22,570 nt of DNA from the NCBI GenBank assembly GCA_035526585.1, contig DATLCC010000097.1, positions 1-22,570 on the forward strand. Reading direction: 5' to 3'. Made by a program: the position numbers and the translations under genes. This DNA comes from JAJPHT01 sp035526585 (lineage in GTDB: Archaea; Thermoplasmatota; SW-10-69-26; JACQPN01; JAJPHT01). The notes under the pieces were generated by a model. It ran no database searches. It saw only the letters and a program-made list of their open reading frames with translations, and was not told where the DNA came from. This document shows positions 14,373 to 21,638 of the stretch, one piece after another (position 1 is the stretch's first letter; every line of letters begins with the position of its first letter).

Positions 14373-14447
14373 CGTGTGGAACAGGCGCGCGAGCATCGGA
14401 AGCGAAGGAGCGCTCGCGGCGACATAGCCATTGTCCCCCGGTCATTG

Positions 14448-14488
14448 CCCGCGCGCGCTCGTGCGCGCGGCGCGCAAGCTCGCGCGGG
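14448..14488. repeat. GC-rich stem-loop element, copy C
   Basis: CCCGCGCG (14448-14455) and CGCGCGGG (14481-14488) are an 8-bp inverted repeat, with an inner GCGCGC/GCGCGC hairpin around TCGT. The right half (GCGCGCAAGCTCGCGCGGGA) resembles the right half of the element at 20625-20646. It sits in the divergent spacer between radB and the RNase Z gene. Confidence 0.4.
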
Positions 14489-14536
14489 ACTTGCAGAAGG
14501 CCTTTTCATGGAGCAGCGGCTCGCGCCGCTTGTCGC

Positions 14537-15526
14537 ATGCACGAGAACATGGAGCTCGTCTTCCTGGGCACCGGCGCCTCCTGGCCCAGCGTCGAGCGGA
14601 ACGTCGCCGCGGTCGCCCTGAAGCGAGGATCGGAGATCCTGCTCTTCGACTGCGGCGAGGGGACGCAGCGGCAGTTCCAGCGCAGCGGACTCTCGTACAT
14701 GCAGGTGCAGAAGATCTTCATCACGCACCTCCACGGCGACCACTTCTACGGCCTCGCGGGTCTCGTGCAGACGATGCGCCTCAACGAGCGCAAGGAGCCC
14801 CTGCAGATCTTCGGCCCGCCAGGGCTGATGCAGAAGCTCGTGAATTTCGAGGTCGTGAGATCGTCGGCCTCGGCCGCGCCCGCATCCCCCGCCACGGCCT
14901 CGCCGCCCGGAATGAGCCGTCAGGAGTCCGGATTCCGGATCCAGGTGAGCGAGATCAAGACCGGCGCGGTCCTCGACTTCCCCGGGTACAAGGTGGCCGC
15001 GAAGGAGGTGCGCCACACGACCTACGCTCTCGCGTACAGCGTGACGGAGGACGCGCGCCCGGGCCGCTTCAACAAGCCGCGAGCGCTCGAGCTCGGCGTC
15101 CCCGAGGGCAAGGCCTTCGGCGCCCTGCAGCGGGGCGAGAGCGTCACGCTGGAGGACGGTCGCGTCATCGCGCCCGACATGGTCCTCGGTCCGGCGCGGC
15201 GCGGGCGCAAGTTCGTCTACACGGGCGACTGCGTGCCCTGCGAGGCGACGGTGGAGCTCGCGATGGGGGCGGACGTCCTCGTCCACGAATCGACGTACGC
15301 GAACGACTTCACAGACGCGAACAAGCACGGCCACTCGACCGCCGCGCAGGCCGCGTTCATCGCGAAGTCCGCGAAGGTGGGGGCCCTGTGGCTCACGCAC
15401 ATCTCGCCACGCTACACGAACGCGACGTCCCTGGTCGAGGAGGCGCGGAAGATCTTCCCCGAGTCGCACGAGGCGCGCGATCTCCTGGCGGTCGTCGTGA
15501 AGTTCCCGCCGGACGAGTCGCCCTGA
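14537..15526 (+). CDS. rnz: Ribonuclease Z (tRNA 3' endonuclease)
   Basis: RNase Z removes the 3' trailer from tRNA precursors. The 329-aa protein begins with the family strand MELVFLGTGA and carries the metallo-beta-lactamase zinc motif H64-L-H66-G-D68-H69, a later RHTTYALAYSV histidine, the Asp in VYTGDC and the final HGHSTAAQAA and LTHISPRY motifs. A low-complexity Ala/Ser/Pro insertion (about residues 109-128) makes it slightly longer than the usual 300-310 aa. ATG 14537 is used; ATG 14549 (MELVFLG) is equally plausible. The stop abuts the stop of the convergent membrane gene; the two stops share the palindrome TGATCA. Confidence 0.95.
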   Translation: MHENMELVFLGTGASWPSVERNVAAVALKRGSEILLFDCGEGTQRQFQRSGLSYMQVQKIFITHLHGDHFYGLAGLVQTMRLNERKEPLQIFGPPGLMQKLVNFEVVRSSASAAPASPATASPPGMSRQESGFRIQVSEIKTGAVLDFPGYKVAAKEVRHTTYALAYSVTEDARPGRFNKPRALELGVPEGKAFGALQRGESVTLEDGRVIAPDMVLGPARRGRKFVYTGDCVPCEATVELAMGADVLVHESTYANDFTDANKHGHSTAAQAAFIAKSAKVGALWLTHISPRYTNATSLVEEARKIFPESHEARDLLAVVVKFPPDESP

Positions 15527-15916
15527 TCAGACGCGCCTGCGCATGACGCGGCGGAGGATCGGGGAATGGAAGAGCGCCGAGGCGATCGCGCCCACGACGA
15601 GCGCGACGAACGTGAGGAGCATGAACACGTGATCGTCGAAGTTGTGGGGATGCGCCGTCATGAGGCCGGCGCTGAGGAACAGGAGGACGATCCCGGCCGC
15701 GACGCCGAGGCCCGCGCTGAAGATGTGCGCGGTCCAGCGGCGCGAGCGGTTCAGCAGCTCGCTCGTGAGGACGTTCGCGAGGTAGGGATCCCTTTCTCGG
15801 CTCGCGGCGCCCAGGGCGAGGATGAGGTCGTCGTACGTCATGCGATCGATGGCGGTCTTCCTGTCGTCCGACCGCTTCAACCGGACCAGCGGGTCTTCGA
15901 AGCGCGCGTCGCCCAT
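15527..15916 (-). CDS. Two-helix membrane protein, unknown
   Basis: I do not recognise this 129-aa protein. The first 60 residues are soluble and helical (MTYDDLILALGAASRERDPYLANVLTSELLNRS), followed by two membrane helices (IFSAGLGVAAGIVLLFLSAGLM and VFMLLTFVALVVGAIASALF) and a short basic end. The ATG at 15916 has AGGGG 7-8 nt upstream. It is 46 nt downstream of the tandem winged-helix regulator on the same strand, and may be part of that unit or have its own promoter: the gap contains TATCAACGC, the same word found upstream of both genes at 1348 and 1578. Confidence 0.78.
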   Translation of the reverse strand: MGDARFEDPLVRLKRSDDRKTAIDRMTYDDLILALGAASRERDPYLANVLTSELLNRSRRWTAHIFSAGLGVAAGIVLLFLSAGLMTAHPHNFDDHVFMLLTFVALVVGAIASALFHSPILRRVMRRRV

Positions 15917-15962
15917 CGATCGCCCCTGCGCGCTCCGCGTTGATACGGCTGTCGAGAGCGCG

Positions 15963-16496
15963 TCAGGGCTCGTCCTGGTAGACGACGTCGAGAAGATGGT
16001 CCACGAGGGCGTCGAGGAAGCTCGCGCGGTACGTGTGCAGGAGGCGCACCACACGCTCTGCGTCGCGCAGCTCGTAGCGGGACTCGCGCCCGAGGAGGCG
16101 CCGTTCGACGAGCTCGCGGCGCGTGAGCTCGGCGAGATACACGGCGAGGGTGCTCGCAGGCGCGCCGATGTCGGCGAGGAGGTCCTTGTACGCTGCGGCG
16201 CCGCCGTGCTGGAGCAGGTAGAGGAGGACGCGGCGCAGCGACTCCTGGCGCAAGGCGCCAAGCGTCATGCGGTCGACCGGCTCGAGGAACGTCGCGGCGA
16301 AGTAGCGGACGACGTTTCGATCCTCGACGGCGTCCACGAGGGCATGCTCCGCGAGGTATCGCAGGTGGTGGCGCAGCGTCGAGAGCGGCATCCGGCTGCG
16401 CCGCTCCAGTTCGCGCATGTGGAGTCCGGGCTCTTCGCTGATCAGGCCGTAGAGGCGTCGGCGCGCTTCGTACTCCAGGACCTCTTCGCGCCGCAC
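15963..16496 (-). CDS. Tandem winged-helix transcriptional regulator
   Basis: This 177-aa protein contains two winged-helix domains. The first (residues about 8-70: LYGLISEEPGLHMRELERRSRMPLSTLRHHLRYL) and the second (about 80-145: RRVLLYLLQHGGAAAYKDLLADIGAPASTLAVYLAELTRRELV) are followed by a helical C-terminus suited to dimerisation. Such two-wHTH proteins are common archaeal regulators. The start is GTG 16496, supported by a GAGGT Shine-Dalgarno 7 nt upstream that overlaps the end of the preceding membrane gene (stop at 16502). This tight spacing suggests the small membrane protein is its partner, perhaps holding or releasing the regulator at the membrane. Confidence 0.87.
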   Translation of the reverse strand: MRREEVLEYEARRRLYGLISEEPGLHMRELERRSRMPLSTLRHHLRYLAEHALVDAVEDRNVVRYFAATFLEPVDRMTLGALRQESLRRVLLYLLQHGGAAAYKDLLADIGAPASTLAVYLAELTRRELVERRLLGRESRYELRDAERVVRLLHTYRASFLDALVDHLLDVVYQDEP

Positions 16497-16501
16497 GGCG
16501 G

Positions 16502-16765
16502 CTACCTCTTCAGGATGATGCTCGCCACGAGCGCGATCTCGACGAGCTGGAACAGGTAGTAGATGCTCTCGGTGATCGGCGTGTCGAGGAAGAAGACCTC
16601 GAAGAAGAGGAGAGCTCCCTGCACGAGGAAGACGAAGAAGAGGAGAAGCACGAGGAGCATGCGTCCGGTCGGCCGGCGAAGGTAGGCCGTGACGCCGACG
16701 CTGAAGACGAGGACGGAGAGCGCGCTCACCGCGAGGCGCAGCACGTCCTCCACTGCGATCGCCAT
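16502..16765 (-). CDS. Small three-helix membrane protein paired with a wHTH regulator
   Basis: This 87-aa protein is almost wholly hydrophobic: helices near residues 8-28 (LRLAVSALSVLVFSVGVTAYL), 35-58 and 66-86, with a basic loop RRPTGR after the first. Small membrane proteins of this shape often sit directly before winged-helix regulator genes in Euryarchaeota and are suspected sensors or anchors; I cannot name the family. Its stop is 5 nt before the GTG of the regulator, and the ribosome-binding site of the regulator lies in its last codons. A weak TATA-like CTTCTTACC patch lies about 27 nt upstream of the ATG. Confidence 0.78.
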   Translation of the reverse strand: MAIAVEDVLRLAVSALSVLVFSVGVTAYLRRPTGRMLLVLLLFFVFLVQGALLFFEVFFLDTPITESIYYLFQLVEIALVASIILKR

Positions 16766-16877
16766 GCGCGGCGCATCGGCCCGCTTCGGTAAGAAGGCGG
16801 CCTACGAGCTTCGTGCTAGTCGTGTCCAGCCTTCGCGTCACGCGCGCTCAAATCCACGCGCGGATGAAGTGTGCCTG

Positions 16878-17189
16878 ATGTCGTTCTTCGCGCGGCTGTT
16901 CAGGAAGTCGGAGCTCACCAAGGAGGAGAAGCAGAAGAAGGGCGAGCGCCTCGACGCGAAGCGCCGCCACCTGCGCGGGAAGCTCAGCAAGGTGCAGGGG
17001 GAGCTGCGCCAGCTGTGGACGAAGTACCGAGTCGCGAAGCTCGACGCCTCGGAGAAGAAGCAGGTGAAGGCGAAGATCAAGCATCTCGAGGCGGAGCGCA
17101 AGGCGCTCGTCAAGGAGATGGTGAAGCTCCAGACCGAGATGAAGCAGCTCGGGTTCAAGGCCGCGGCCGGATACGTGGAGGTCCACTGA
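16878..17189 (+). CDS. Lysine-rich coiled-coil protein, unknown
   Basis: I do not recognise this 103-aa protein. After MSFFARLFRKSE it is a nearly continuous charged helix (residues about 13-92) with heptad-like spacing of Leu/Val/Ile and many Lys and Glu residues, predicted to form a coiled coil. The end is AAAGYVEVH. It has no Cys or metal motif and no membrane segment. The start could be ATG 16878 or in-frame GTG 16869. It is transcribed divergently from the small membrane-protein gene at 16765. Chromatin-associated, cytoskeletal or ribosome-associated roles are all possible; none is supported specifically. Confidence 0.75.
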   Translation: MSFFARLFRKSELTKEEKQKKGERLDAKRRHLRGKLSKVQGELRQLWTKYRVAKLDASEKKQVKAKIKHLEAERKALVKEMVKLQTEMKQLGFKAAAGYVEVH

Positions 17190-17346
17190 GCCGGGCGGAA
17201 TGTGCAGGGCGCGGCACAAGTGCACGAAAGGACCAGGGCCGGAACCGGCTCCCTTGTCAGGCGGGACGCGCTTCCAGGTCCAAGCCGGGGAACCTCTCAG
17301 GTCCCACAGCCCCTGGGTGCACGCCCCGGCCCCCCTTTTCATCAGT
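17190..17346. other. Intergenic region between convergent genes
   Basis: This 157-bp spacer separates the coiled-coil gene (plus) from the sensor-regulator gene (minus). It contains a GCCGG-AA-CCGGC palindrome near 17242-17253 and a short CCCCCCTTTT tract near 17330-17338 that may terminate the plus-strand transcript. I see no tRNA-like or coding structure in it. Confidence 0.4.
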
Positions 17347-19191
17347 TCAGGCGTGCGCCGGATCCGTGCTCGTCGAGGGCGCGTCCGCCGCGTAGAGGAA
17401 CGTGTCGCGTCCGCGCTTCTCGACGCGGATCGTGCCCGCGCGCTCGAGCGCCTTCACGTGGTAGTTCACGGTCTGCTTGTTGGCGGAGAGACCCAGCGCG
17501 AGGTCGCTCTGCGAGATGCCGGGCGCGTTGCGGATCGCTTCCATGACGTCCGCCCGCAGGCCCGTCGGGCCCTGGTTCTCGAACGTCTCCTTGCGGGGCG
17601 CTGCGCCGCTCAGGTAGAAGCGGCGGTAGAGGCCGTCGCGGCGGCTCACCATGAAGCCGTGCTTCTCCAGGACTCGCAGGTGGTACGTGAGCGTGCCCGT
17701 GTTCCAGGCGAGGTCGCGCTGGAGCGCGTGGAAGTGGATGCCAGGCTGCGTCTCGACGAGGCGGTAGAGCTTCTCGCGATCCTCGTGCCCGAGCACGTCG
17801 GGGCGCGCGAGGCGCGTGTAGAGGCCGACGCCAAGCCAGATGGCCTTCTCGCGCAGCGGGCGGTTCACGAGCACGAGAGCGCCGGAGCCCGCGGCCGCGA
17901 GGCCGACCGCGACGAGCGCCGCGGGGCCGACCGACGGGAGGCCCGTGCCCTCGGGCGCGGGAGCCTGGAGCGTCGCGGCGCTCGTGTCCTTCGGGTCCGC
18001 CGGGAGCGCCCGCGCGCCGACGGTGACGTGGAGCGTCGCGCTGCGGACGAGGCCCGCGGACGAGCCGGCCACGACGACGTCGCGCTTGCCGCCCGCGGGG
18101 ACGTCGGGCGCGTACACCTTCATCGGCACCTCTTGCCGCTCGCCCGGCGCGAGGGTGACCTCGCGGGGCAGGAGCTCGATCGGGCGCCACGCGGTGGGGG
18201 CGGGCGCGGTGAGGAGGATGGTGAGCGCCGAGTCGCCCGTGTTCGTGACCTTCACGGTCGCGGTCTCGCTGCCATCCGCGGGGATCTCGATCTCCAGCGG
18301 TTCCACGAGGAGCTCGAAGCCAGGGCCCGTGGGGCTCGCGCGCCCGGGGATGCTCGCGCCCGACGAGGTCGTCGCGGCGGGGGCCGCGCTGCCGTCGTCC
18401 GACTGGACCTCGGGCGCGGGCGGCGGCGCGAGGCCGGTCACGCTCCAGCGCGCCTTGTATTCGGTCCCGTCCACGTTGGCGGTGATCGTGACGTTCACGA
18501 CCGTGTCCTCGGCGAGCGTGGGGACCTCGACGAAGACGGGGAGCGTGACGGTCTGACCCTGGCCCAGCGTCCGGTCCTGGTCGCCGGCCTTGAAGTACGC
18601 GCGCCATCCGCTGGGCGCGGTCGCGGTGAAGTGGATCGCGAGGAAGGATCGCAGCGCGTCGTCGTTCGTGACGGTGAGCGCGCCCTGCGCGGCCTCGCCG
18701 CTCTGCGCGCTGCTCGCGCCCGCGATGGCGAGCGTCACGTGCGGGGGCGCGGGAGGCTGCGAGTCGACGGTCGTGACCGGCCGCGGCTTCACGGTGACGT
18801 TCACCATGCCGCGCGCGGCGGGCGCGAACCCGTCGACGGCGTCGTAGGCGAGCGTCACGGTCTGCGGCTGCGCGTCGCTTGGCACGAAGATGGAGAGCGT
18901 GCTCGTCGCGTTCGACTGGTGCGCGATCGCGAGCCTGTCGGGGGTGAAGTTCCACGTCCAGTTCGTCGGGAGGCCGGGGACGACGGTGAGGTCCGCCTGG
19001 CGATCGAGCACGAGATCGGGGTTGGAGACGGTGACGGTGAACGTCGCCGCCTCGCCTGGGAGCACGGCCGCTGCGGCGGGCTCGGCGCTCAGCGTGAACG
19101 ACGGAGTGAGCCCCTGGGCGAAGGCGACCGGGGAGACGAGCGCCAGGACGATGGACGCAAGGGCAACGATGAGCGGGCAACGAAGGCTGAT
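17347..19191 (-). CDS. Membrane-spanning sensor with extracytoplasmic beta-sandwich domains and two cytoplasmic winged helices
   Basis: The 614-aa protein begins with a secretion signal (PLIVALASIVLALVSPVAFA). About 380 residues of Ig/NEW3-like beta-sandwich repeats follow (VTVSNPDLVLDRQADLTV, LTVTNDDALRSFLAIHFT, ATVKVTNTGDSALTILLTAP). One membrane helix (PAALVAVGLAAAGSGALVLV, about residue 425) leads to two winged helices of about 65 residues each (LYRLVETQPGIHFHALQRDL... and VMEAIRNAPGISQSDLALGL...). It therefore looks like a one-component transmembrane regulator that senses something outside and binds DNA inside. The first GTG (19065) would delete the signal peptide. An ideal GGAGG Shine-Dalgarno lies 7 nt before ATC 19191, so I start there; this is a non-canonical codon or a single-base change from ATG. 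Confidence 0.85.
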   Translation of the reverse strand: MSLRCPLIVALASIVLALVSPVAFAQGLTPSFTLSAEPAAAAVLPGEAATFTVTVSNPDLVLDRQADLTVVPGLPTNWTWNFTPDRLAIAHQSNATSTLSIFVPSDAQPQTVTLAYDAVDGFAPAARGMVNVTVKPRPVTTVDSQPPAPPHVTLAIAGASSAQSGEAAQGALTVTNDDALRSFLAIHFTATAPSGWRAYFKAGDQDRTLGQGQTVTLPVFVEVPTLAEDTVVNVTITANVDGTEYKARWSVTGLAPPPAPEVQSDDGSAAPAATTSSGASIPGRASPTGPGFELLVEPLEIEIPADGSETATVKVTNTGDSALTILLTAPAPTAWRPIELLPREVTLAPGERQEVPMKVYAPDVPAGGKRDVVVAGSSAGLVRSATLHVTVGARALPADPKDTSAATLQAPAPEGTGLPSVGPAALVAVGLAAAGSGALVLVNRPLREKAIWLGVGLYTRLARPDVLGHEDREKLYRLVETQPGIHFHALQRDLAWNTGTLTYHLRVLEKHGFMVSRRDGLYRRFYLSGAAPRKETFENQGPTGLRADVMEAIRNAPGISQSDLALGLSANKQTVNYHVKALERAGTIRVEKRGRDTFLYAADAPSTSTDPAHA

Positions 19192-19270
19192 GGCAACGCC
19201 TCCAGGCGGCAGCCTGGATGTGCGCGAGCCCCCTCTTGAGCTTTGCGCCGGGTCGCGGGGAAAAGCTGGG

Positions 19271-19302
19271 ATTTGGACGGTTCCAATTTGGATGGTCGTA
19301 CC
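19271..19302. promoter_or_regulatory. Direct and inverted repeats upstream of the membrane sensor gene
   Basis: ATTTGGACGG (19271-19280) and ATTTGGATGG (19286-19295) are direct repeats with a 15-bp period. TCCAA-T-TTGGA forms an 11-bp palindrome across the second copy, and GACGGT/ACCGTC arms surround it. This AT-rich cluster lies 80-110 nt before the predicted ATC start and is a candidate binding site, possibly for the sensor protein itself. Confidence 0.45.
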
Positions 19303-19305
19303 GTC

Positions 19306-19310
19306 AAAAA
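19306..19310 (-). terminator. Short oligo-T terminator of the radical-SAM gene
   Basis: On the minus strand a run of five T residues starts 4 nt after the TGA stop of the radical-SAM gene. It is short, but the surrounding DNA is GC-rich and archaeal termination can use such tracts. Confidence 0.4.
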
Positions 19311-19314
19311 CCGC

Positions 19315-20526
19315 TCATTGTCCAGGTCTGCCCATCCTGTGGAGCTCCGCGAGCTCCCGGACGACGACCTGCGACGCCTTCGCCGGTGCCCGCTCCGCCG
19401 CCTCGTTCAACGGCACCCGCTCTACTTCTAGGGCCGTCGCGGTCGGATACACTTCGCTGAGATAGGCCGGGAAGGGGACCTCCTCGGCGAACTGCTCCAG
19501 GAGCCACGGGGCGAGGTGCACCCGGTCGGCGAGCGGCTCGACGAGCGCGGGCTCGATCTCGAACGCCGCCTGGATCTCCGCGACCATGTCCTTCGGGTCG
19601 GGGCACTCGATGACGCCGCGCACGAGCGTGCCGTCCTCGGTCGCGACCTCGTAGGGCTTCGCCATCCGCGCCGCCTGCCGCGCGAGCCGCTGGCGCAGCT
19701 GGACGCGGTCCTTGAAGGGCGAGCTGCAGAAGTGGATCGAGAGGCTCATGTTCGCGCGCGAAGCGCGCGACATGACCTCTCGCGCCACTTCCTCGGAGTC
19801 CATCGCGCGGCTCGTCTCGCTGTCCTTGATTCGATAGCCGCGCGCGAGGAGCTGCTCGTAGTTCGTCTCCGAGAACTCCATCTCGTTGACGTTCAGGAAC
19901 TTGAAGCGGTGCCTGTCGAGCCACGCGACGAGACCGCTCATCTGCTCCTGCGAGCCCGGGATGCAGGGGATCTCGAAGCCGACGTCCCACAGGCCCGCCT
20001 CCTCCATGCGCTTCGCCTCGAGCCACAGCTTCGAGTACTGGGGCCACGCGTCCGGGTCGGGCCACGTCTCGTCGGGCGGGTGGAAGCGCAGCTCGTCGAG
20101 CCCGGCCTCCTGCATCGCCTTCAGCCACTTCGCATCGAAGGGGATCTGCGTGTAGAGATGGATGTGGTGCTTCGCGCCGAACTCGGCCTTCAGGGTGCGG
20201 ATCGCCGCGATCGTCCGCTCCGGGTCGTAGAGGGGATCCCCGCCCGTGATCCCCGTGCCCTTCGCATTCAGGGATCGGGCCTCTGCGAGCATCGCGGCGA
20301 TGGCGGCGTCCTCGTTCGCCCAGTCGAGCTGGCGCTCGTTGGCCCACGCGAGGCGCGACATGCGCTTCTCCTCGCTGATCGGGCAATAGAAGCACTTGTA
20401 GTGGCAGACGCCCGTGACGAAGAGCACCATCTTCGCGCCGGCCTCGCACAGCGCGCAGCCCGTCGGCAGGCTTCCCTGGAGGAAGCTTCCGGCGGGGCGG
20501 ATTCGGAGCGCGGGGAGGCTGCCCAC
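19315..20526 (-). CDS. Radical SAM protein (COG2108-like)
   Basis: This 403-aa protein carries the radical-SAM cluster motif CHYKCFYC (CxxxCxxC) near residues 41-48, followed by a TGGDPL motif typical of the SAM-binding barrel. An extra CxxC-like pair (CALCEAG, about 24-30) precedes it, and Cys residues in IPCIPG, HFCSS and IECPDP could hold further ligands. The layout resembles the archaeal COG2108 group related to pyruvate-formate-lyase activating enzyme, whose substrate is unknown. The start is GTG 20526: a TATA-like CTTTCAAATAG is centred 27 nt upstream, the geometry of a leaderless archaeal transcript, and no Shine-Dalgarno is present. A short T-run follows the stop. Confidence 0.88.
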   Translation of the reverse strand: MGSLPALRIRPAGSFLQGSLPTGCALCEAGAKMVLFVTGVCHYKCFYCPISEEKRMSRLAWANERQLDWANEDAAIAAMLAEARSLNAKGTGITGGDPLYDPERTIAAIRTLKAEFGAKHHIHLYTQIPFDAKWLKAMQEAGLDELRFHPPDETWPDPDAWPQYSKLWLEAKRMEEAGLWDVGFEIPCIPGSQEQMSGLVAWLDRHRFKFLNVNEMEFSETNYEQLLARGYRIKDSETSRAMDSEEVAREVMSRASRANMSLSIHFCSSPFKDRVQLRQRLARQAARMAKPYEVATEDGTLVRGVIECPDPKDMVAEIQAAFEIEPALVEPLADRVHLAPWLLEQFAEEVPFPAYLSEVYPTATALEVERVPLNEAAERAPAKASQVVVRELAELHRMGRPGQ

Positions 20527-20547
20527 GGGCGAACGGAGAGGGTCCCG

Positions 20548-20558
20548 CTATTTGAAAG
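20548..20558 (-). promoter_or_regulatory. TATA box of the radical-SAM gene
   Basis: On the minus strand CTTTCAAATAG is the only AT-rich patch in the spacer. Its centre is 27 nt from the GTG at 20526, matching transcription starting at or next to the start codon. Confidence 0.55.
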
Positions 20559-20563
20559 CGACC

Positions 20564-20640
20564 CGCGCGCGCGTGCGCTTCCGAGCCCGCGCCCGACGTT
20601 GTCTGGGGGAACCACGCCGGGAGGGCGCGCGCGCAAGCGC
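20564..20640. repeat. GC-rich stem-loop element, copy B
   Basis: The segment 20574-20601 aligns without gaps to 4922-4949 (TGCGCTT, four variable bases, then a 17-mer with one mismatch ending CCGACGTTG). GCGCTT (20575-20580) pairs with AAGCGC (20635-20640), and GCGCCC pairs with GGGCGC further in, so this copy can also fold. It lies in the divergent spacer between the radical-SAM gene and the membrane/cupredoxin gene. Confidence 0.5.
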
Positions 20641-20710
20641 TCGCGGGATACGGTCGTCCCGTGGGAAACAGAGGGAAACGCTCAGGCGTCGAGCGACCGC
20701 TCGCCCGTTC

Positions 20711-21160
20711 GTGGAGCGAGGCGACGCATCCTGGGGCATCACGGCGCTGTTGGCGTTCACGGGCTTGTCCAGCTTCCTTGGGCTTTCGGGGCGTTTCGTT
20801 TTCACGGACCCCGCAGGCGCGTTCGCGTTCCTCGGCGGCATCTGGACGCAGAGCGTCGTCGCGGACCTGGTCTTCGTCGCGGGCAGCGCGCTCGCCGCCA
20901 TGCTGGCCTACGTCGTCGCGCGGCGCACGAACGTGGGGTTCGGCGCCGCGGCCTCGATCGTCGCGAACTGGCTCGTCTATCTCGTGAGCTTCTTCTTCCT
21001 GCCCAGCGGCGTCGATGGGTTCGCCGGCGACCTCGGCGGCACCGCGCTCTTCGTGGGCGGCTGGGGGATCGTCGGTCTGCTCTTCTGCGCAGTCGCCGCG
21101 CCCGCCGCCGCCTACTGGCGCGCGCGCGGAAGCCGCGCCCCTCGAGGAGCGCGCGCCAGC
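20711..21160 (+). CDS. Four-helix membrane domain, in frame with the cupredoxin
   Basis: I do not recognise a family. From GTG 20711 (VERGDASWGITALL) the frame encodes about 150 residues with four membrane helices: GITALLAFTGLSSFLGL, VADLVFVAGSALAAMLAYVV, AASIVANWLVYLVSFFFL and GTALFVGGWGIVGLLFCAVA. There is no stop codon before the lipoprotein ATG at 21161, so I cannot decide between a fusion (membrane domain plus cupredoxin, the signal helix acting as helix 5) and two genes whose boundary has lost its stop. The right end given here is the junction, not a stop. The start is also uncertain; no Shine-Dalgarno is clear. It is divergent from the radical-SAM gene. Confidence 0.6.
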
Positions 21161-21507
21161 ATGAGGGCGCTCCTGCTCGTGGCGCTCGCGCTGGCGCTCG
21201 CCGGATGCGCGAAGCCCGATGCCGAGCCTACCGCGCGCGCGAGCGTCGAGATGAAGGATCTCGCCTTCGCGCCCGCGTCGCTCGAAGTCGCGCCCGGCAC
21301 ACGCGTGACATGGACGAACTCGGATACGGTGGCGCACACGGTGACGCCCTTCGATGCGTCCACCTGGGGCTCGCCCGGCAGTGGCGTGGACGAGGAGGAC
21401 TGGATCGAGCAGGGCGAAAGCTGGGCGTTCACGTTCCAAAGGCGGGCGAGTATCGCTACTCGTGCATCCCCCATGAGGACATGACGGGGATCCTCATCGT
21501 GCGCTGA
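21161..21507 (+). pseudogene. Plastocyanin-like cupredoxin lipoprotein, frameshifted
   Basis: MRALLLVALALALAGC is a strong lipoprotein signal, followed by a cupredoxin domain (VEMKDLAFAPASLEVAPGTRVTWTNSDTVAHTVT) with the first copper-ligand His at 21335-21337. In this frame the protein runs to WAFTFQ and then leaves the family pattern, ending at 21484. The expected end (KAGEYRYSCIPHEDMTGILIVR, with ligands Cys 21463, His 21472 and Met 21481) is in the next frame and stops at 21507. One base is missing at about 21437-21441, within TTCCAAAGG; a fourth A would restore FTFQKAGEY. It is either a disrupted gene or a sequencing/assembly error. Intact, it would be a surface electron carrier, possibly for the copper oxidase. 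Confidence 0.82.
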
Positions 21508-21527
21508 TATCGCCGACCCGCACGCGC

Positions 21528-21543
21528 GTAACCGAACGGTTAC
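21528..21543. promoter_or_regulatory. Perfect 16-bp palindrome upstream of the sugar kinase
   Basis: GTAACCG-AA-CGGTTAC is a perfect palindrome with a 2-nt centre, 21 nt after the cupredoxin stop and about 96 nt before the sugar-kinase start. A second, weaker palindrome GGTCC-AAC-GGACC follows at 21579-21591. The first is a good shape for a dimeric regulator; termination is less likely because no T-run follows. Confidence 0.5.
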
Positions 21544-21638
21544 ACATCTTCCGGCGCTTCGGCACCGTTCTGTCGTCCGGTCCAACGGACCCACCCGAGG
21601 ACCAAACGTTGAAGCTCGCTCTCCCGGCTCGCGCGCTC

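Noticed and set aside
17200..19239. 679-codon open frame opposite the membrane sensor gene
   Set aside because: The opposite strand has a signal peptide, beta-sandwich repeats, a membrane helix and winged helices; this frame has only charged low complexity.
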